A stretch of 64,000 nt of DNA from the NCBI GenBank assembly GCA_020444175.1, contig JAHLLM010000007.1:62001-126000 (forward strand), written 5' to 3'. Shown here piece after piece: positions 7,288 to 16,804 of the stretch. The first letter of the stretch is position 1. Each line of letters begins with the position of its first letter. This stretch comes from Desulfobulbaceae bacterium (GTDB lineage: Bacteria > Desulfobacterota > Desulfobulbia > Desulfobulbales > SURF-16). The notes below the pieces were generated by a model. That model saw only the letters and a list, made by a program, of their open reading frames with translations. It did not search any database and had not been told where the DNA came from. Both the position numbers and the translations under genes were made by a program.

Positions 7288-8418
7288 CTAAAATTTACCA
7301 AGGGCGGACCAAAGCACACCTGCGGCAATGGCCGAACCGATTACCCCAGAGACATTGGGGGCCATGGCGTGCATCAGCAAAAAGTTCGTAGGATCTTCCT
7401 TCTGCCCCACGGCCTGGACAACCCTGGCTGAATCAGGCACAGCGGAGACGCCGGCGGCACCAAGCAGAGGATTGATTTTCTCTTTGAGGAAAAGATTCAT
7501 CAACTTGGCAAACAGAACGCCGCCTGTAGTGGCCACCACAAATGACAGGGCGCCAAGCACAAAAATCAGAATTGACTGCGGAGTAAGAAAGGTCTGGGCC
7601 TGGGTTGATGCTCCAACGGTAAAACCGAGCAAAATGGTAACAATATCAATGAGCGCATTGCGGGCCGAATTGGCCAACCTGTCCGTTACAGTGCTTTCTT
7701 TCAGCAGGTTGCCGAAAAAAAGCATGCCAAGCAGGGTAATGGAACCGGGTGCAATAAGGGCGCAGATCAGAAAGGCAACGATTGGAAAAATAATGCGCTC
7801 CCTGCGGCTGACTTTCCGAGGGGCTTTCATGCGGATAAGTCGCTCTTTTTTCGTGGTAAAAAGGTACATAATGGGCGGCTGGATGACAGGAACCAGGGCC
7901 ATATATGAATATGCGGCAATGGCAATGGGTCCCAGGAGCTCAGGCGCTATCATGGAAGAAAGAAAGATTGCCGTGGGTCCGTCTGCTCCGCCTATAATAC
8001 CGATCGCTCCTGCCTGCTGGGTGGTGAACCCCAGGCAAAGGGATCCGAGAAATGTCAGAAAAACACCTATCTGAGCGGCGGCACCAAGCAGAATCAGTTT
8101 TGGATTGGAAAGCAGGGTTGAAAAATCTGTCATTGCCCCGATACCAAGAAAAATAAGAGGGGGATAAATACCTTTCGTCACTCCGAAATAGAGATATCGC
8201 AGAACACTTCCCTCTGAATATATATCAAGGGGCATTCCGGCTATGGGAGGTATATTGCCGACAATAACACCAAATCCGATGGGAACGAGAAGCAGGGGCT
8301 CATAGTCCTTGACCACGGCGAGATAAATGAAAACAACGCCGACAAGGATCATTATCAGGTTTCCCCATTCAATATGAGCAAAGCCGGAGTTATTGTAAAA
8401 AGTTGCAAAATTCACCAA
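7288..8418 (-). CDS. Sodium-translocating decarboxylase, beta subunit (MmdB/OadB/GcdB family)
   Basis: 376-aa integral membrane subunit of the Na+-pumping biotin-dependent decarboxylases. It carries out carboxybiotin decarboxylation coupled to Na+ export. Many hydrophobic segments alternate with conserved loops: GSVLRYLYFGV..GIYPPLIFLGIGAMTDF, GIIGGADGPTAIF with the conserved Asp of the Na+ site, and the second half GAAGVSAVPDSARVVQ. Length is normal for the family. It is the last gene of the propionate operon, next to the biotin carrier, OadG-like and carboxyltransferase genes. With methylmalonyl-CoA genes around it, the substrate is most likely methylmalonyl-CoA rather than oxaloacetate or glutaconyl-CoA. 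Confidence 0.92.
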   Translation of the reverse strand: MVNFATFYNNSGFAHIEWGNLIMILVGVVFIYLAVVKDYEPLLLVPIGFGVIVGNIPPIAGMPLDIYSEGSVLRYLYFGVTKGIYPPLIFLGIGAMTDFSTLLSNPKLILLGAAAQIGVFLTFLGSLCLGFTTQQAGAIGIIGGADGPTAIFLSSMIAPELLGPIAIAAYSYMALVPVIQPPIMYLFTTKKERLIRMKAPRKVSRRERIIFPIVAFLICALIAPGSITLLGMLFFGNLLKESTVTDRLANSARNALIDIVTILLGFTVGASTQAQTFLTPQSILIFVLGALSFVVATTGGVLFAKLMNLFLKEKINPLLGAAGVSAVPDSARVVQAVGQKEDPTNFLLMHAMAPNVSGVIGSAIAAGVLWSALGKF

Positions 8419-8427
8419 AGCTGTTCC

Positions 8428-8880
8428 TTAAGAGATGACGACCAGACTTTGATCGTGGTTCACTGCATCACCAACGGATACGAGGATTTTTTTCACTGTT
8501 CCGGCCCTGTCTGTGGTGATTATGTTTTCAAGCTTCATGGCTTCAAGGACAAGGATTTTCTGTCCGACTAGAACATGGTCCCCTTCTGCCACGGCAATTT
8601 CGAGAATATGCCCAGGTAAAGGTGAACAGATTGCCCCATCTCCGGCTGCTTGAACAGCAGAGGTTGGAGGTGTTACCGGCTGCACTGGTTCAGGCTTTTC
8701 TTTAGGGGCAAGAGGTGCAGATGTTTCAGCACAACACTGAGGCGCCGCAAGGTTGGTGATTTTATTGATAGAGACGATATGCTCGACGCCATTGACGTCA
8801 ACAGTCACATCCTCCTCGGTGACCTCTTTTATTATCACTTCATAATCATTGCCGTTAATCGACAAATTGTACATTCGCAT
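8428..8880 (-). CDS. Biotin carrier subunit of the decarboxylase (MmdC-like)
   Basis: 150-aa biotinyl protein. Residues 1-45 form a small beta domain. A Pro/Ala-rich linker follows (APLAPKEKPEPVQPVTPPT), then a biotinyl/lipoyl domain with the biotinylation motif EAMKLEN, whose Lys is modified. The C-terminus is complete. It shuttles CO2 between the carboxyltransferase (9388-10938) and the membrane beta subunit (7288-8418), between which it is encoded. Only nine bases separate it from the beta-subunit gene. A biotin ligase is not encoded in the window. Confidence 0.93.
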   Translation of the reverse strand: MRMYNLSINGNDYEVIIKEVTEEDVTVDVNGVEHIVSINKITNLAAPQCCAETSAPLAPKEKPEPVQPVTPPTSAVQAAGDGAICSPLPGHILEIAVAEGDHVLVGQKILVLEAMKLENIITTDRAGTVKKILVSVGDAVNHDQSLVVIS

Positions 8881-8981
8881 AATAAAATTTTCTTTATCTT
8901 TATTTTTGAAACTATTCTAAGGATGCGTCGGGAAAGGGTCGGAGTCTGACCTGATTCATTCTTTCCCGGCCAGCATGCCCC

Positions 8982-9383
8982 TTATCTGCGTGGGAAAAAG
9001 CGGCGGCTCACATGGGTACGCTGGGACATGCCCTGCACACGTCCGGAAATCTGCCAGGGTGAATCAACATCACCATGGCTTTTCCAGGTAATTTTTTGAT
9101 TTTCTTCCGGGAAATTCTGATCAAGATAATAAGCTGTGGCAATAGCAAGAAGCAACTCCTTTTCAAGAACCTGAGCATCAAGACTTTCCTCCTCTTTCAC
9201 ACTGGGTGCGGAGACAGGTTTCTTCTCCATAAAGGCAATCAGCTTAGGCAAAAACATGACATAGAGACTTATAATGACAAGCCCGCAAAAGACCAGTCCC
9301 ATGCCGAAGAGACTAAAAGTAACGGCATTAAAATCCCCGACAAACAGGTTGGAAAAACCGCAATGATTAAATGAGAATTCCAT
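8982..9383 (-). CDS. OadG/MmdD-like membrane subunit of the Na+ decarboxylase
   Basis: 133-aa protein with one strong transmembrane helix near residues 22-48 (FGMGLVFCGLVIISLYVMFLPKLI). A charged linker and a C-terminal globular segment rich in His and Arg follow (SGRVQGMSQRTHVSRR). This is the architecture of the OadG/MmdD assembly subunit that ties the carboxyltransferase to the membrane beta subunit. Its position, five bases after the carboxyltransferase gene and upstream of the biotin carrier, supports that role. Sequence conservation in this family is low, so the call rests on topology and context. Confidence 0.82.
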   Translation of the reverse strand: MEFSFNHCGFSNLFVGDFNAVTFSLFGMGLVFCGLVIISLYVMFLPKLIAFMEKKPVSAPSVKEEESLDAQVLEKELLLAIATAYYLDQNFPEENQKITWKSHGDVDSPWQISGRVQGMSQRTHVSRRFFPRR

Positions 9384-9387
9384 ATTT

Positions 9388-10938
9388 TTACAAAGGGATA
9401 TTACCGTGCTTTTTCATGGGATTGGTGTCACGTTTATTCTGGAGCATGCCCAGGGCTTTTATGATGCGGAAACGTGTCCTGGCCGGTTCAATGATATCAT
9501 CCACATAGCCTCTTCTTGCTGCGCCATAGGGATTTGCCACCTTTTCCGCATATTCTTTCTCCTTATCCAGAAGAAATTTCGCAGGATCGTCCTTCTTTTT
9601 GGCCTCACGGCCGTAAAGTACCTCAACCGCGCCCTTTGCTCCCATAACGGCAATTTCAGCCGTGGGCCAGGCATAATTAATGTCACCCCGCAGATGTTTT
9701 GAAGACATAACACAATAAGCACCGCCGTAGGCCTTGCGGGTGACAACGGTGACCTTGGGAACAGTAGCCTCGGCATAGGCAAAGAGAATTTTTGCTCCAT
9801 TGCGGATAGCGCCGTTATATTCCTGATTGGTGCCTGGCAGAAATCCAGGAACATCAACAAATGTTACTATGGGGATATTGAAACAGTCGCAGAACCGCAC
9901 AAAACGCGCTCCCTTGATCGATGAATCAATATCAAGCACCCCGGACAAATGACATGGCTGGTTGGCCACAATCCCCACACAGAAACCGTTATAGCGGGCA
10001 AATCCGGTGATAATGTTCGGGGCAAACAGCTCTTTTAATTCAAAGAATTCACCGTTGTCAACCGTACGATGAATAACCTCCTTCATATCATAGGCGGCAT
10101 TGGGGTTTTCCGGTATAATCTGATTGAGGTATTCCTCTCTTCTGTTGGGACTATCTTCCGTGGCCAGATATGGAGGATTTTCTACATTATTCTGGGGAAG
10201 GAAGGAAAAGAGTTTTCTCACATAACTAATGGCATCGATACCGTTCTCAGCGGCATAATCCGCCACGCCGCTCTTGGTGGCGTGCATCATGGCACCGCCC
10301 AGCTCCTCAACGGTCACATCCTCATGGGTAACCGATTTAACCACCTTTGGTCCGGTAAGAAACATATAGCTGTTGTTTTTTACCATTATGGAAAAATCAG
10401 TCAGGGCCGGGGAATAAACAGCGCCTCCGGCACAGGGGCCGAAAATAGCTGATATCTGCGGCACCACGCCGGATGCCATGACATTTCGCAGGAAGATATC
10501 CGTATATCCGGCAAGGCTCTCGATGCCTTCCTGTATACGCGCTCCACCGGAATCGTTCAAGCCGATCACCGGTGCGCCGTTTTTTATGGCCAGATCCATG
10601 ATTTTAATTATCTTTTCAGCAAATGTCTCGGACAGGGAACCGCCAAGAACGGTAAAATCCTGCGAAAACACATAGACAAGGCGACCCTCGATGGTGCCGT
10701 AGCCTGTGACAACGCCATCGCCGAGAAATTGTTTTTTCTCCATGCCGAAATGAGTACAGCGATGGGCCTTGAACATATCAAACTCTTCAAAAGAGCCCTC
10801 GTCAACGAGGAGATTGATACGTTCCCTGGCCGTCATTTTGCCCTGGGCATGGTGTTTATCTATACGCTCCTGCCCTCCTCCCAGGCGCGCCTGGCCACGA
10901 AGGTGCATGAGTTCATCTAGTTTTTGCTGCATGCTCAT
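9388..10938 (-). CDS. mmdA: Methylmalonyl-CoA/propionyl-CoA carboxyltransferase (MmdA/PccB-like)
   Basis: 516-aa carboxyltransferase of the propionyl-CoA carboxylase beta/MmdA family. It moves the carboxyl group between methylmalonyl-CoA and biotin. The two crotonase-like halves are visible, with oxyanion-hole motifs around [10 protein letters not shown] and [20 protein letters not shown] in the first and [21 protein letters not shown] with [12 protein letters not shown] in the second. Length is typical. The epimerase gene lies three bases upstream and the OadG-like gene four bases downstream, so it is the alpha subunit of the Na+ decarboxylase encoded here. The reaction could run as decarboxylation (succinate to propionate) or in reverse during propionate oxidation. 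Confidence 0.94.
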   Translation of the reverse strand: MSMQQKLDELMHLRGQARLGGGQERIDKHHAQGKMTARERINLLVDEGSFEEFDMFKAHRCTHFGMEKKQFLGDGVVTGYGTIEGRLVYVFSQDFTVLGGSLSETFAEKIIKIMDLAIKNGAPVIGLNDSGGARIQEGIESLAGYTDIFLRNVMASGVVPQISAIFGPCAGGAVYSPALTDFSIMVKNNSYMFLTGPKVVKSVTHEDVTVEELGGAMMHATKSGVADYAAENGIDAISYVRKLFSFLPQNNVENPPYLATEDSPNRREEYLNQIIPENPNAAYDMKEVIHRTVDNGEFFELKELFAPNIITGFARYNGFCVGIVANQPCHLSGVLDIDSSIKGARFVRFCDCFNIPIVTFVDVPGFLPGTNQEYNGAIRNGAKILFAYAEATVPKVTVVTRKAYGGAYCVMSSKHLRGDINYAWPTAEIAVMGAKGAVEVLYGREAKKKDDPAKFLLDKEKEYAEKVANPYGAARRGYVDDIIEPARTRFRIIKALGMLQNKRDTNPMKKHGNIPL

Positions 10939-10941
10939 AAT

Positions 10942-11346
10942 TTATCCTTTTTTCGCACAAAACTCCGTGAGCACCCCAAATGATGACTTGGGATGGAGAA
11001 AGGCAACTTCCTTGCCGCCGGCTCCGGGAACAGGAGTTTCATGGATCAGTTTGCAGCCGCTGCTCCTGGCCTTTTCAAGCTGATCTGCGATATTGTCTGT
11101 TTTATAAGCTATATGATGGATACCCTCACCTTTTTTGGCGAGAAAACCTGCTATGGGACTGCTGTCATCGGTTGGTTCAAGCAATTCAATGTGAAGCTCC
11201 CCCAACCTGAAAAAAGCGGTTTTCACTTTCTGACTCTTGACTGTCTCAACCTTTTCCAGGGTCAGCCCAAGGACGTCTTCATAAAAGGTGCGGGCTGCTT
11301 CTATGGATTTGACGGCAATACCGATATGATCAATTTTTTCCAGCAT
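10942..11346 (-). CDS. mce: Methylmalonyl-CoA epimerase
   Basis: 134-aa vicinal-oxygen-chelate (glyoxalase-fold) protein that interconverts the (R) and (S) forms of methylmalonyl-CoA. Metal-ligand positions fit the family: His in KIDHIGIAVKS near the start, HIELLEP, and GEGIHHIAY. It sits between the mutase large subunit and the carboxyltransferase, which need opposite epimers, so the context confirms the role. It is separated from mmdA by only three bases. Confidence 0.95.
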   Translation of the reverse strand: MLEKIDHIGIAVKSIEAARTFYEDVLGLTLEKVETVKSQKVKTAFFRLGELHIELLEPTDDSSPIAGFLAKKGEGIHHIAYKTDNIADQLEKARSSGCKLIHETPVPGAGGKEVAFLHPKSSFGVLTEFCAKKG

Positions 11347-11360
11347 AAGTTATCTCTATC

Positions 11361-13001
11361 TTAGCGATATTCACCAAACACCTTGCGTAAGACATTACAT
11401 ATCTCCCCCAATGTGGCATACTCTTTAACCGCATTCAAAACATAAGGAAAGAGATTTGTGTCATTTTGGGCGGCCTGATTAAGGTCATCCAGTGCCAGGC
11501 TTACATTTTCGCTATTTCTCTTTTTTTTCAGCCTGGCAAGATTTTCAACCTGAAACTGTTCGATTTCCGGATCAACACGCAGGGTGGCTGGTTTGCTTTT
11601 TTCTTCGATTTGAAAGCTGTTCACCCCAACAATCAGGCGCTCTCCGGATTCAATCTCCCGTTGGTAATCGTAGGCAGCGTTTTCTATCTGCCGCTGGATA
11701 AAGCCCTCTTCAATGGCAGCAACCACACCACCTGACTTATCGATTTTGTCGATCAGTTCTTCTGCCTCTTTTTCAATCTGAGAGGTAAGCTCCTCAATAA
11801 AATAAGAACCGGCAAGGGGATCAACCGTGTTGGCAACGCCGGACTCATGGGCGATTATCTGTTGTGTCCTCAGGGCAGTCCTCACCGAATCCTCAGTGGG
11901 CAGGGACAGGGCTTCATCCCGGGAATTCGTATGCAGAGACTGGGTTCCGCCAAACACTGCGGCCAGAGCCTGCAAAGTAACCCGGACAATATTATTGTCT
12001 ATTTGCTGCGCCGTCAAGGTATTGCCTGCAGTCTGGGTATGAAAACGCAGCATCCAGCTTGACGGCTTTTGGGCCTTGAAACGTTCCTTCATTATTCGCG
12101 CCCACAGTCTTCTGGCCGCTCTGAACTTTGCAATCTCTTCAAGCAGGTCGGACGAGGCATTAAAGAAAAAAGCAAGGCGCCTGGCAAAAACGTCAAGTTC
12201 AAGACCGGCATCAAGGGCGGCCTGGACATAGGTAATGCCGTTTGCCAGGGTGAAGGCAACCTCCTGAACCGCTGTTGAACCGGCTTCACGAATATGATAT
12301 CCGGAAATGGAAATGGTGTTAAAAGCCGGGGTATGTTTGCTGCACCACTGAAATATATTGGTAATCAGCCGAAGACTGGGCTTGGGGGGAAATATATAGG
12401 TACCACGGGCCACATATTCTTTGAGGATATCATTCTGGATAGTACCTTTCAGCTTTTCCGGAGACACTCCCTGCTTTTCGGCAACCGCAACATACATAGC
12501 AAGGAGCACGATGGCCGGTGAGTTTATGGTCATCGATGTGCTGACGCTGTCCAGGGGAATCTGTTCAAAAAGAATCTCCATATCGGCAAGGGAATCAATG
12601 GCCACACCCACCTTGCCGACTTCGCCGATACTCATGGAATCATCTGAATCATAGCCGATCTGGGTGGGAAGATCAAAGGCCACGGACAGGCCGGTTGTTC
12701 CCTGCTCAAGGAGGTATCTGTATCTCTTGTTTGATTCCGCAGCAGAAGAAAAGCCTGCGTACTGACGCATGGTCCACAGACGGCCGCGATACATGGTTGG
12801 CTGCACCCCTCTTGTATAAGGATAGCTGCCCGGAAAACCAAGATTTTCCATGTAATTTTCATCTACCTCGTGTGGAAGGGCCAGCCTAGGAATTTCCCGA
12901 CCTCCATGTGAGATGAATTTTTCCCTTCGCTCCGGAAAACGGGCAAGGCTTTTTGCCAGCTCATTATCCCGCCAGTTTTTAAAATAGTCGTTTTTCTTCA
13001 T
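11361..13001 (-). CDS. Methylmalonyl-CoA mutase, large (catalytic) subunit
   Basis: 546-aa catalytic TIM-barrel subunit of B12-dependent methylmalonyl-CoA mutase, interconverting succinyl-CoA and methylmalonyl-CoA. Motifs include [25 protein letters not shown] near residue 60 and [17 protein letters not shown] in the barrel. It lacks the B12-binding domain, which is encoded separately at 14337-14759. Such split mutases occur in archaea and many anaerobes. The gene is downstream of meaB, but two palindromic repeat copies fill the 400-base gap, so it may have its own promoter or depend on readthrough. Confidence 0.95.
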   Translation of the reverse strand: MKKNDYFKNWRDNELAKSLARFPERREKFISHGGREIPRLALPHEVDENYMENLGFPGSYPYTRGVQPTMYRGRLWTMRQYAGFSSAAESNKRYRYLLEQGTTGLSVAFDLPTQIGYDSDDSMSIGEVGKVGVAIDSLADMEILFEQIPLDSVSTSMTINSPAIVLLAMYVAVAEKQGVSPEKLKGTIQNDILKEYVARGTYIFPPKPSLRLITNIFQWCSKHTPAFNTISISGYHIREAGSTAVQEVAFTLANGITYVQAALDAGLELDVFARRLAFFFNASSDLLEEIAKFRAARRLWARIMKERFKAQKPSSWMLRFHTQTAGNTLTAQQIDNNIVRVTLQALAAVFGGTQSLHTNSRDEALSLPTEDSVRTALRTQQIIAHESGVANTVDPLAGSYFIEELTSQIEKEAEELIDKIDKSGGVVAAIEEGFIQRQIENAAYDYQREIESGERLIVGVNSFQIEEKSKPATLRVDPEIEQFQVENLARLKKKRNSENVSLALDDLNQAAQNDTNLFPYVLNAVKEYATLGEICNVLRKVFGEYR

Positions 13002-13063
13002 TGGATCACTATGTTGTCTGTCGTTGAGGGACGCTACCTTTATTACTTTTTGCCGCTTTTATC

Positions 13064-13200
13064 GTAGGTTGGGTAGAGCGGGGGAACTCTAAATTGTTGG
13101 GTTTCGCTTAATTTTTCTCATGCCGGGATGATGGAGCGCCAGGGGTAAGAGCGAAACCCAACAATATTCTGGTGATTTGACTCAGCTCTACCCAACCTAC
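13064..13200. repeat. Nested inverted-repeat element, copy 1
   Basis: 137-bp palindromic element. Outer arms are GTAGGTTGGGTAGAGC and GCTCTACCCAACCTAC; inner arms are TTGTTGGGTTTCGCTTA and GAGCGAAACCCAACAA. A second copy lies 58 bases away in the same orientation, sharing the exact block GAAACCCAACAATATTCTGG. It has no coding capacity. It resembles REP/MITE-type palindromes of the GGTTGGG..AAACCCAAC kind seen in many bacterial genomes. Confidence 0.9.
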
Positions 13201-13258
13201 TGCTACCGCAACCGCCCCTTCTTCATTTCTTCTTCTTTCCTGTAAAATCTTGCTAATC

Positions 13259-13399
13259 GCAGGTTGGGTTGAGCGTATTTAATGACTTATCGTTGTTGGG
13301 TTTCGCTTAATTCTTTCCATGCCTAGGTGATGCAATGCCAAGGAGCTGAGCGAAACCCAACAATATTCTGGTGATTTGACCCAGCTCTACCCAACCTAC
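13259..13399. repeat. Nested inverted-repeat element, copy 2
   Basis: 141-bp second copy of the element at 13064-13200, with outer arms GCAGGTTGGGTTGAGC and GCTCTACCCAACCTAC and the same inner arms. Its right end abuts the meaB gene. The meaB stop codon (TAG, 13402-13404 on the minus strand) lies in a TGCTAC sequence that also follows copy 1, so the element edge appears to supply the stop. Confidence 0.9.
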
Positions 13400-13401
13400 T
13401 G

Positions 13402-14340
13402 CTACGGCTCAGCACTTAACTTCTTGTAAAAACGTGCAATTAATTCATGGGCCGCTTTCTGGGGGTCGTTACTCTCTTTGTTGATTTCAGACCGAAATGT
13501 TTCCTGCAATTGCGGTTTCAACATTTCCAGAGCCCGTTCGATGACCTCAATCTCGCGTGATTTTTGCCTTCTTTTCATGAATTCGCCTTTTTGACGAAAA
13601 AGAGACTCAAGTTCATAGATAGTTTCGATAAGCCGGTCAACGCCATAGCCATCAGTGGCCTTGGTCTGGCAGATCCTTCTCAGAGCATCATCTTTTTCCC
13701 GCAGAACAGACTCCATTTCCATAGTCAGAGTTTCTGCGCCCCGGCAATCCATTTTATTGACCACAAGAAGATCGGCAACTTCAAGAATACCGGCCTTCAT
13801 GGCCTGGATTTCATCCCCAAGGCCCGGGGCCATTACCATCATGGTAATATCAGCCAGGCGGACTATATCCATCTCGGACTGACCGACGCCCACTGTCTCA
13901 ATAATGACAGGCGAGCAACCGGCTGAAGCCATAACCCGGACAACCGCACCGGCAGCAGAGCACAGACCGCCCAGTCTTCCCCTGGTTGCCATGGATCTTA
14001 CAACCACGTCGGGATCCAGGGCATGACTCATCATTCGTATTCGGTCGCCAAGAAGTGCTCCGCCGCTTAAGGGAGAACTTGGATCAACGGCAATAATACC
14101 GACCCTTTTGCCGAGGCTGCGCAGGGAGCTGACAAGAGCGTTGGTCAGGGTTGACTTGCCGACACCTGGGGAACCTGTGATGCCAATGACAAGGGAGGCA
14201 TCGACACTTTTATGATCAAGAGACGAAAGGATGGATTCAGAGCCGTGTTCATTATTTTCTACAATGGTAATAGCTCTGGCAATGGCTCGCGGTTCGTTAT
14301 TTCGGATGCCGCGAAGAAGAGTTTCCATGTCTTTTATCAA
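13402..14340 (-). CDS. meaB: MeaB/ArgK-family G-protein chaperone of methylmalonyl-CoA mutase
   Basis: 312-aa SIMIBI GTPase that gates adenosylcobalamin loading and protects the mutase from inactivation. It shows the Walker A motif GITGSPGVGKSTL at about residue 52, the switch region DPSSPLSGGALLGDRIRM, a conserved ETVGVGQSE and the base-recognition motif VVNKMD. Its start overlaps the B12-subunit gene by four bases (ATGA), so it is translationally coupled between the two mutase subunits. The stop codon falls at the junction with a repeat element, so the last residues (SAEP) may be element-derived. Confidence 0.95.
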   Translation of the reverse strand: MIKDMETLLRGIRNNEPRAIARAITIVENNEHGSESILSSLDHKSVDASLVIGITGSPGVGKSTLTNALVSSLRSLGKRVGIIAVDPSSPLSGGALLGDRIRMMSHALDPDVVVRSMATRGRLGGLCSAAGAVVRVMASAGCSPVIIETVGVGQSEMDIVRLADITMMVMAPGLGDEIQAMKAGILEVADLLVVNKMDCRGAETLTMEMESVLREKDDALRRICQTKATDGYGVDRLIETIYELESLFRQKGEFMKRRQKSREIEVIERALEMLKPQLQETFRSEINKESNDPQKAAHELIARFYKKLSAEP

Positions 14341-14759
14341 GGTTGTTCAGCCCTGTGATTACGGCAGGCAGAGCGGAATGCCTCCAGGATTTCTTCCAAC
14401 GGTGTGCCGGGGGTAAAAACCTGGGAAATACCCGCCTTTTTCAGCTCTTCTTTGTCCTCATCCGGGATAACGCCGCCTCCGAGAACGGGAATATCATGGC
14501 AGTGGGCTTTTTTGAGGGCCTCAACCACAGCCGGAAAAAGGCGCAGATGTGCTCCGGACAGAGAAGACAGCCCAATGGCGGACACATCTTCCTGAATGGC
14601 GGCTGCGGCAATTTCCTCCGGAGTTCTGCGGATGCCGGTATAGATAACTTCAAAACCGTCATCCCGCAGGGCACGGGCAATAAACTTGGCACCCCGGTCA
14701 TGACCGTCAAGACCCGGTTTTGCAATAAGGACTCTGTAGGGAGTAATTTTTTTTGTCAT
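14337..14759 (-). CDS. Methylmalonyl-CoA mutase, B12-binding small subunit
   Basis: 140-aa stand-alone cobalamin-binding domain of methylmalonyl-CoA mutase. It contains the base-off/His-on motif LDGHDRGAK with the cobalt-ligating His, followed by the GLSSLSGAH and VLGGGVIPDED loops that cradle the nucleotide tail. It assembles with the catalytic subunit encoded at 11361-13001. The sucD gene ends two bases upstream and meaB overlaps downstream. Confidence 0.95.
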   Translation of the reverse strand: MTKKITPYRVLIAKPGLDGHDRGAKFIARALRDDGFEVIYTGIRRTPEEIAAAAIQEDVSAIGLSSLSGAHLRLFPAVVEALKKAHCHDIPVLGGGVIPDEDKEELKKAGISQVFTPGTPLEEILEAFRSACRNHRAEQP

Positions 14760-14761
14760 TT

Positions 14762-15631
14762 TTAGAAAACACCTTTACAAAATTCACCGAGTTTTCCGAG
14801 ATCTTCACAGACATGAATACCGGCATTCTTCATGGCTTCTATTTTAGCAGCGGCAGTTCCGCTGCCGCCACTGACGATTGCTCCGGCGTGTCCCATCCTG
14901 CGCCCCGGAGGAGCTGTGAGTCCTGCTATAAAACCGACAACTGGTTTCGTCACGTTCTCTTTGACATAAAGGGCTGCCTCTTCTTCGGCACTGCCACCTA
15001 TCTCACCAACCATGACGATTCCCCGGGTAGATTCATCATTCTCAAAAGAGGCAAGGCAATCGATGAAATCAGTGCCGACAACAGGGTCTCCGCCAATGCC
15101 GAGACAGGTCGTCTGGCCAAGGCCCTGTCTACTCAACTGATGAACCACCTCGTAAGTCAGGGTGCCGGATCGCGACACAACACCGACCGGACCGCCGGCT
15201 AGATGAATCGGCCCCGGCATAATGCCTATTTTACAAATCCCCGGAGTAATGATGCCCGGGCAGTTGGGTCCGATAAGACGTGAACTGCCAAGGCAAAGAT
15301 AATGCTTGACCTTGAGCATATCAAGTGCTGGAATTCCTTCAGTTATACAGACAATAAGACCTACTCCGGCATCAATAGCCTCGCATATCGCATCAGCGGC
15401 AAATGGCGGAGGGACAAATATCATACTTGTATTGGCGCCAGTCTGGCTCACGGCCTCGCGCACCGTATTATAAACCGGCACATCATCCATCCGTTCCCCG
15501 CCTTTGCCGGGAGTCACGCCGGCAACAACATTTGTACCGTATTCGATGCACTGCCTGGTATGAAACTGCCCTTCCCTGCCTGTGATACCCTGAACCAGGA
15601 GACGGGTTGCATTATTGACAAAAATACTCAT
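14762..15631 (-). CDS. sucD: Succinyl-CoA ligase (ADP-forming), alpha subunit
   Basis: 289-aa alpha subunit. The Rossmann CoA-binding domain begins [28 protein letters not shown]. The active-site phosphohistidine lies in [14 protein letters not shown] near residue 245. It interconverts succinyl-CoA and succinate with substrate-level phosphorylation. Its start overlaps the end of sucC by four bases. In this operon it joins the methylmalonyl-CoA route to the TCA-cycle/succinate pool. Confidence 0.96.
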   Translation of the reverse strand: MSIFVNNATRLLVQGITGREGQFHTRQCIEYGTNVVAGVTPGKGGERMDDVPVYNTVREAVSQTGANTSMIFVPPPFAADAICEAIDAGVGLIVCITEGIPALDMLKVKHYLCLGSSRLIGPNCPGIITPGICKIGIMPGPIHLAGGPVGVVSRSGTLTYEVVHQLSRQGLGQTTCLGIGGDPVVGTDFIDCLASFENDESTRGIVMVGEIGGSAEEEAALYVKENVTKPVVGFIAGLTAPPGRRMGHAGAIVSGGSGTAAAKIEAMKNAGIHVCEDLGKLGEFCKGVF

Positions 15632-16785
15632 CGTACCATCTCCGCAACCTTGGAAGCCGCATCGGCAAGGGTATCAGCCGTAAGCAGCTCCAGCCCGGAA
15701 TCAGCCAGAATCCGTCTTCCCTGTTCAACATTGGTTCCTTCCATGCGTATTACCAGCGGCACTTTCACACCAACGTTTTTAACCGCCTTGACAATGCCGC
15801 TTGCCAGGACATCGCAGCGCAGAATACCGCCAAAAATATTTATCAAAATTCCTTTTACCTGGCTGTCGCTTAAAATAATCTGAAAGCCCTTTTCAACCAT
15901 TTCCCGGGTCGCTCCGCCGCCCACATCAAGAAAATTTGCCGGTTCCGCACCAGCCCTTTTTATGATGTCCATGGTTGCCATGGCAAGACCTGCTCCGTTC
16001 ACCATGTTGCCCACATTGCCGGACAACCTGATATAATTGAGATTATGCCGGCGGGCCTCCGCCTCAAGGGGATCCTCTTCAGAGGCATCGCGATACTCCT
16101 TCAAATCAGGATGACGGAAAAGAGCGCTGTCATCAAGGATGATTTTGGCATCCAGGGCAAGGGGAGATCCATTCTCTGTGACGATGAGGGGATTAATTTC
16201 AAGAAGAGAGCAGTCATTCTCAATAAAAAGACGGTAAAGGGAGGCAATACATGCCAGCCATGCCTTCATATTTTCCCGGGGGACACCAAGACCGAATGCA
16301 ACCTGACGCAAATGATGGGGTTGCAGTCCGATAAGGGGGTTCACGCTGACACGGGTTATCTTATCCGGGCTCTCGGTTGCGGTTTCCTCAATATCCATAC
16401 CCCCGGCAGTACTGGCAAGTATAACCAGGGAGGCCGTATCGCGGTCGAGAAGAATGGAAAAATAAAACTCCTGGCGGATGGAAACAGCCTTTTCAATGAG
16501 GACTTTCGAAACAGTCTGCCCTTCCGGTCCGGTTTGGGGAGTGACGAGCTTGATACCGAGAATCTGCTCAGCACATGCTTTCAGCTCGTTGCTGTCGGCG
16601 GCAAGTTTGACCCCGCCGCCCTTCCCTCTTCCACCGGCATGGATCTGTGCTTTGACAGCCACTGGAAAACCTAAGCCGCAACCTATCTCTACAGATTTAT
16701 CGACATTTTGCGCTACACCGCCGTCAGGGATTGGCACGGAGTATCTTGCAAAAAGCTCTTTTGCCTGGAATTCGTGAATTTTCAT
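15628..16785 (-). CDS. sucC: Succinyl-CoA ligase (ADP-forming), beta subunit
   Basis: 385-aa ATP-grasp beta subunit. The N-terminus [22 protein letters not shown], the nucleotide-binding [19 protein letters not shown], the late [18 protein letters not shown] and LDVGGGA are all family hallmarks. Length is normal. It partners sucD immediately downstream and lies 19 bases from the end of the acyl-CoA synthetase gene upstream, so all three are likely on one message. Confidence 0.96.
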   Translation of the reverse strand: MKIHEFQAKELFARYSVPIPDGGVAQNVDKSVEIGCGLGFPVAVKAQIHAGGRGKGGGVKLAADSNELKACAEQILGIKLVTPQTGPEGQTVSKVLIEKAVSIRQEFYFSILLDRDTASLVILASTAGGMDIEETATESPDKITRVSVNPLIGLQPHHLRQVAFGLGVPRENMKAWLACIASLYRLFIENDCSLLEINPLIVTENGSPLALDAKIILDDSALFRHPDLKEYRDASEEDPLEAEARRHNLNYIRLSGNVGNMVNGAGLAMATMDIIKRAGAEPANFLDVGGGATREMVEKGFQIILSDSQVKGILINIFGGILRCDVLASGIVKAVKNVGVKVPLVIRMEGTNVEQGRRILADSGLELLTADTLADAASKVAEMVR

Positions 16786-16804
16786 AGTTTATTTCTAACA
16801 ATCC

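Noticed and set aside
13064-13399. CRISPR array
   Set aside because: Only two copies, each about 140 bp and internally palindromic, without spacers of regular length and without cas genes.
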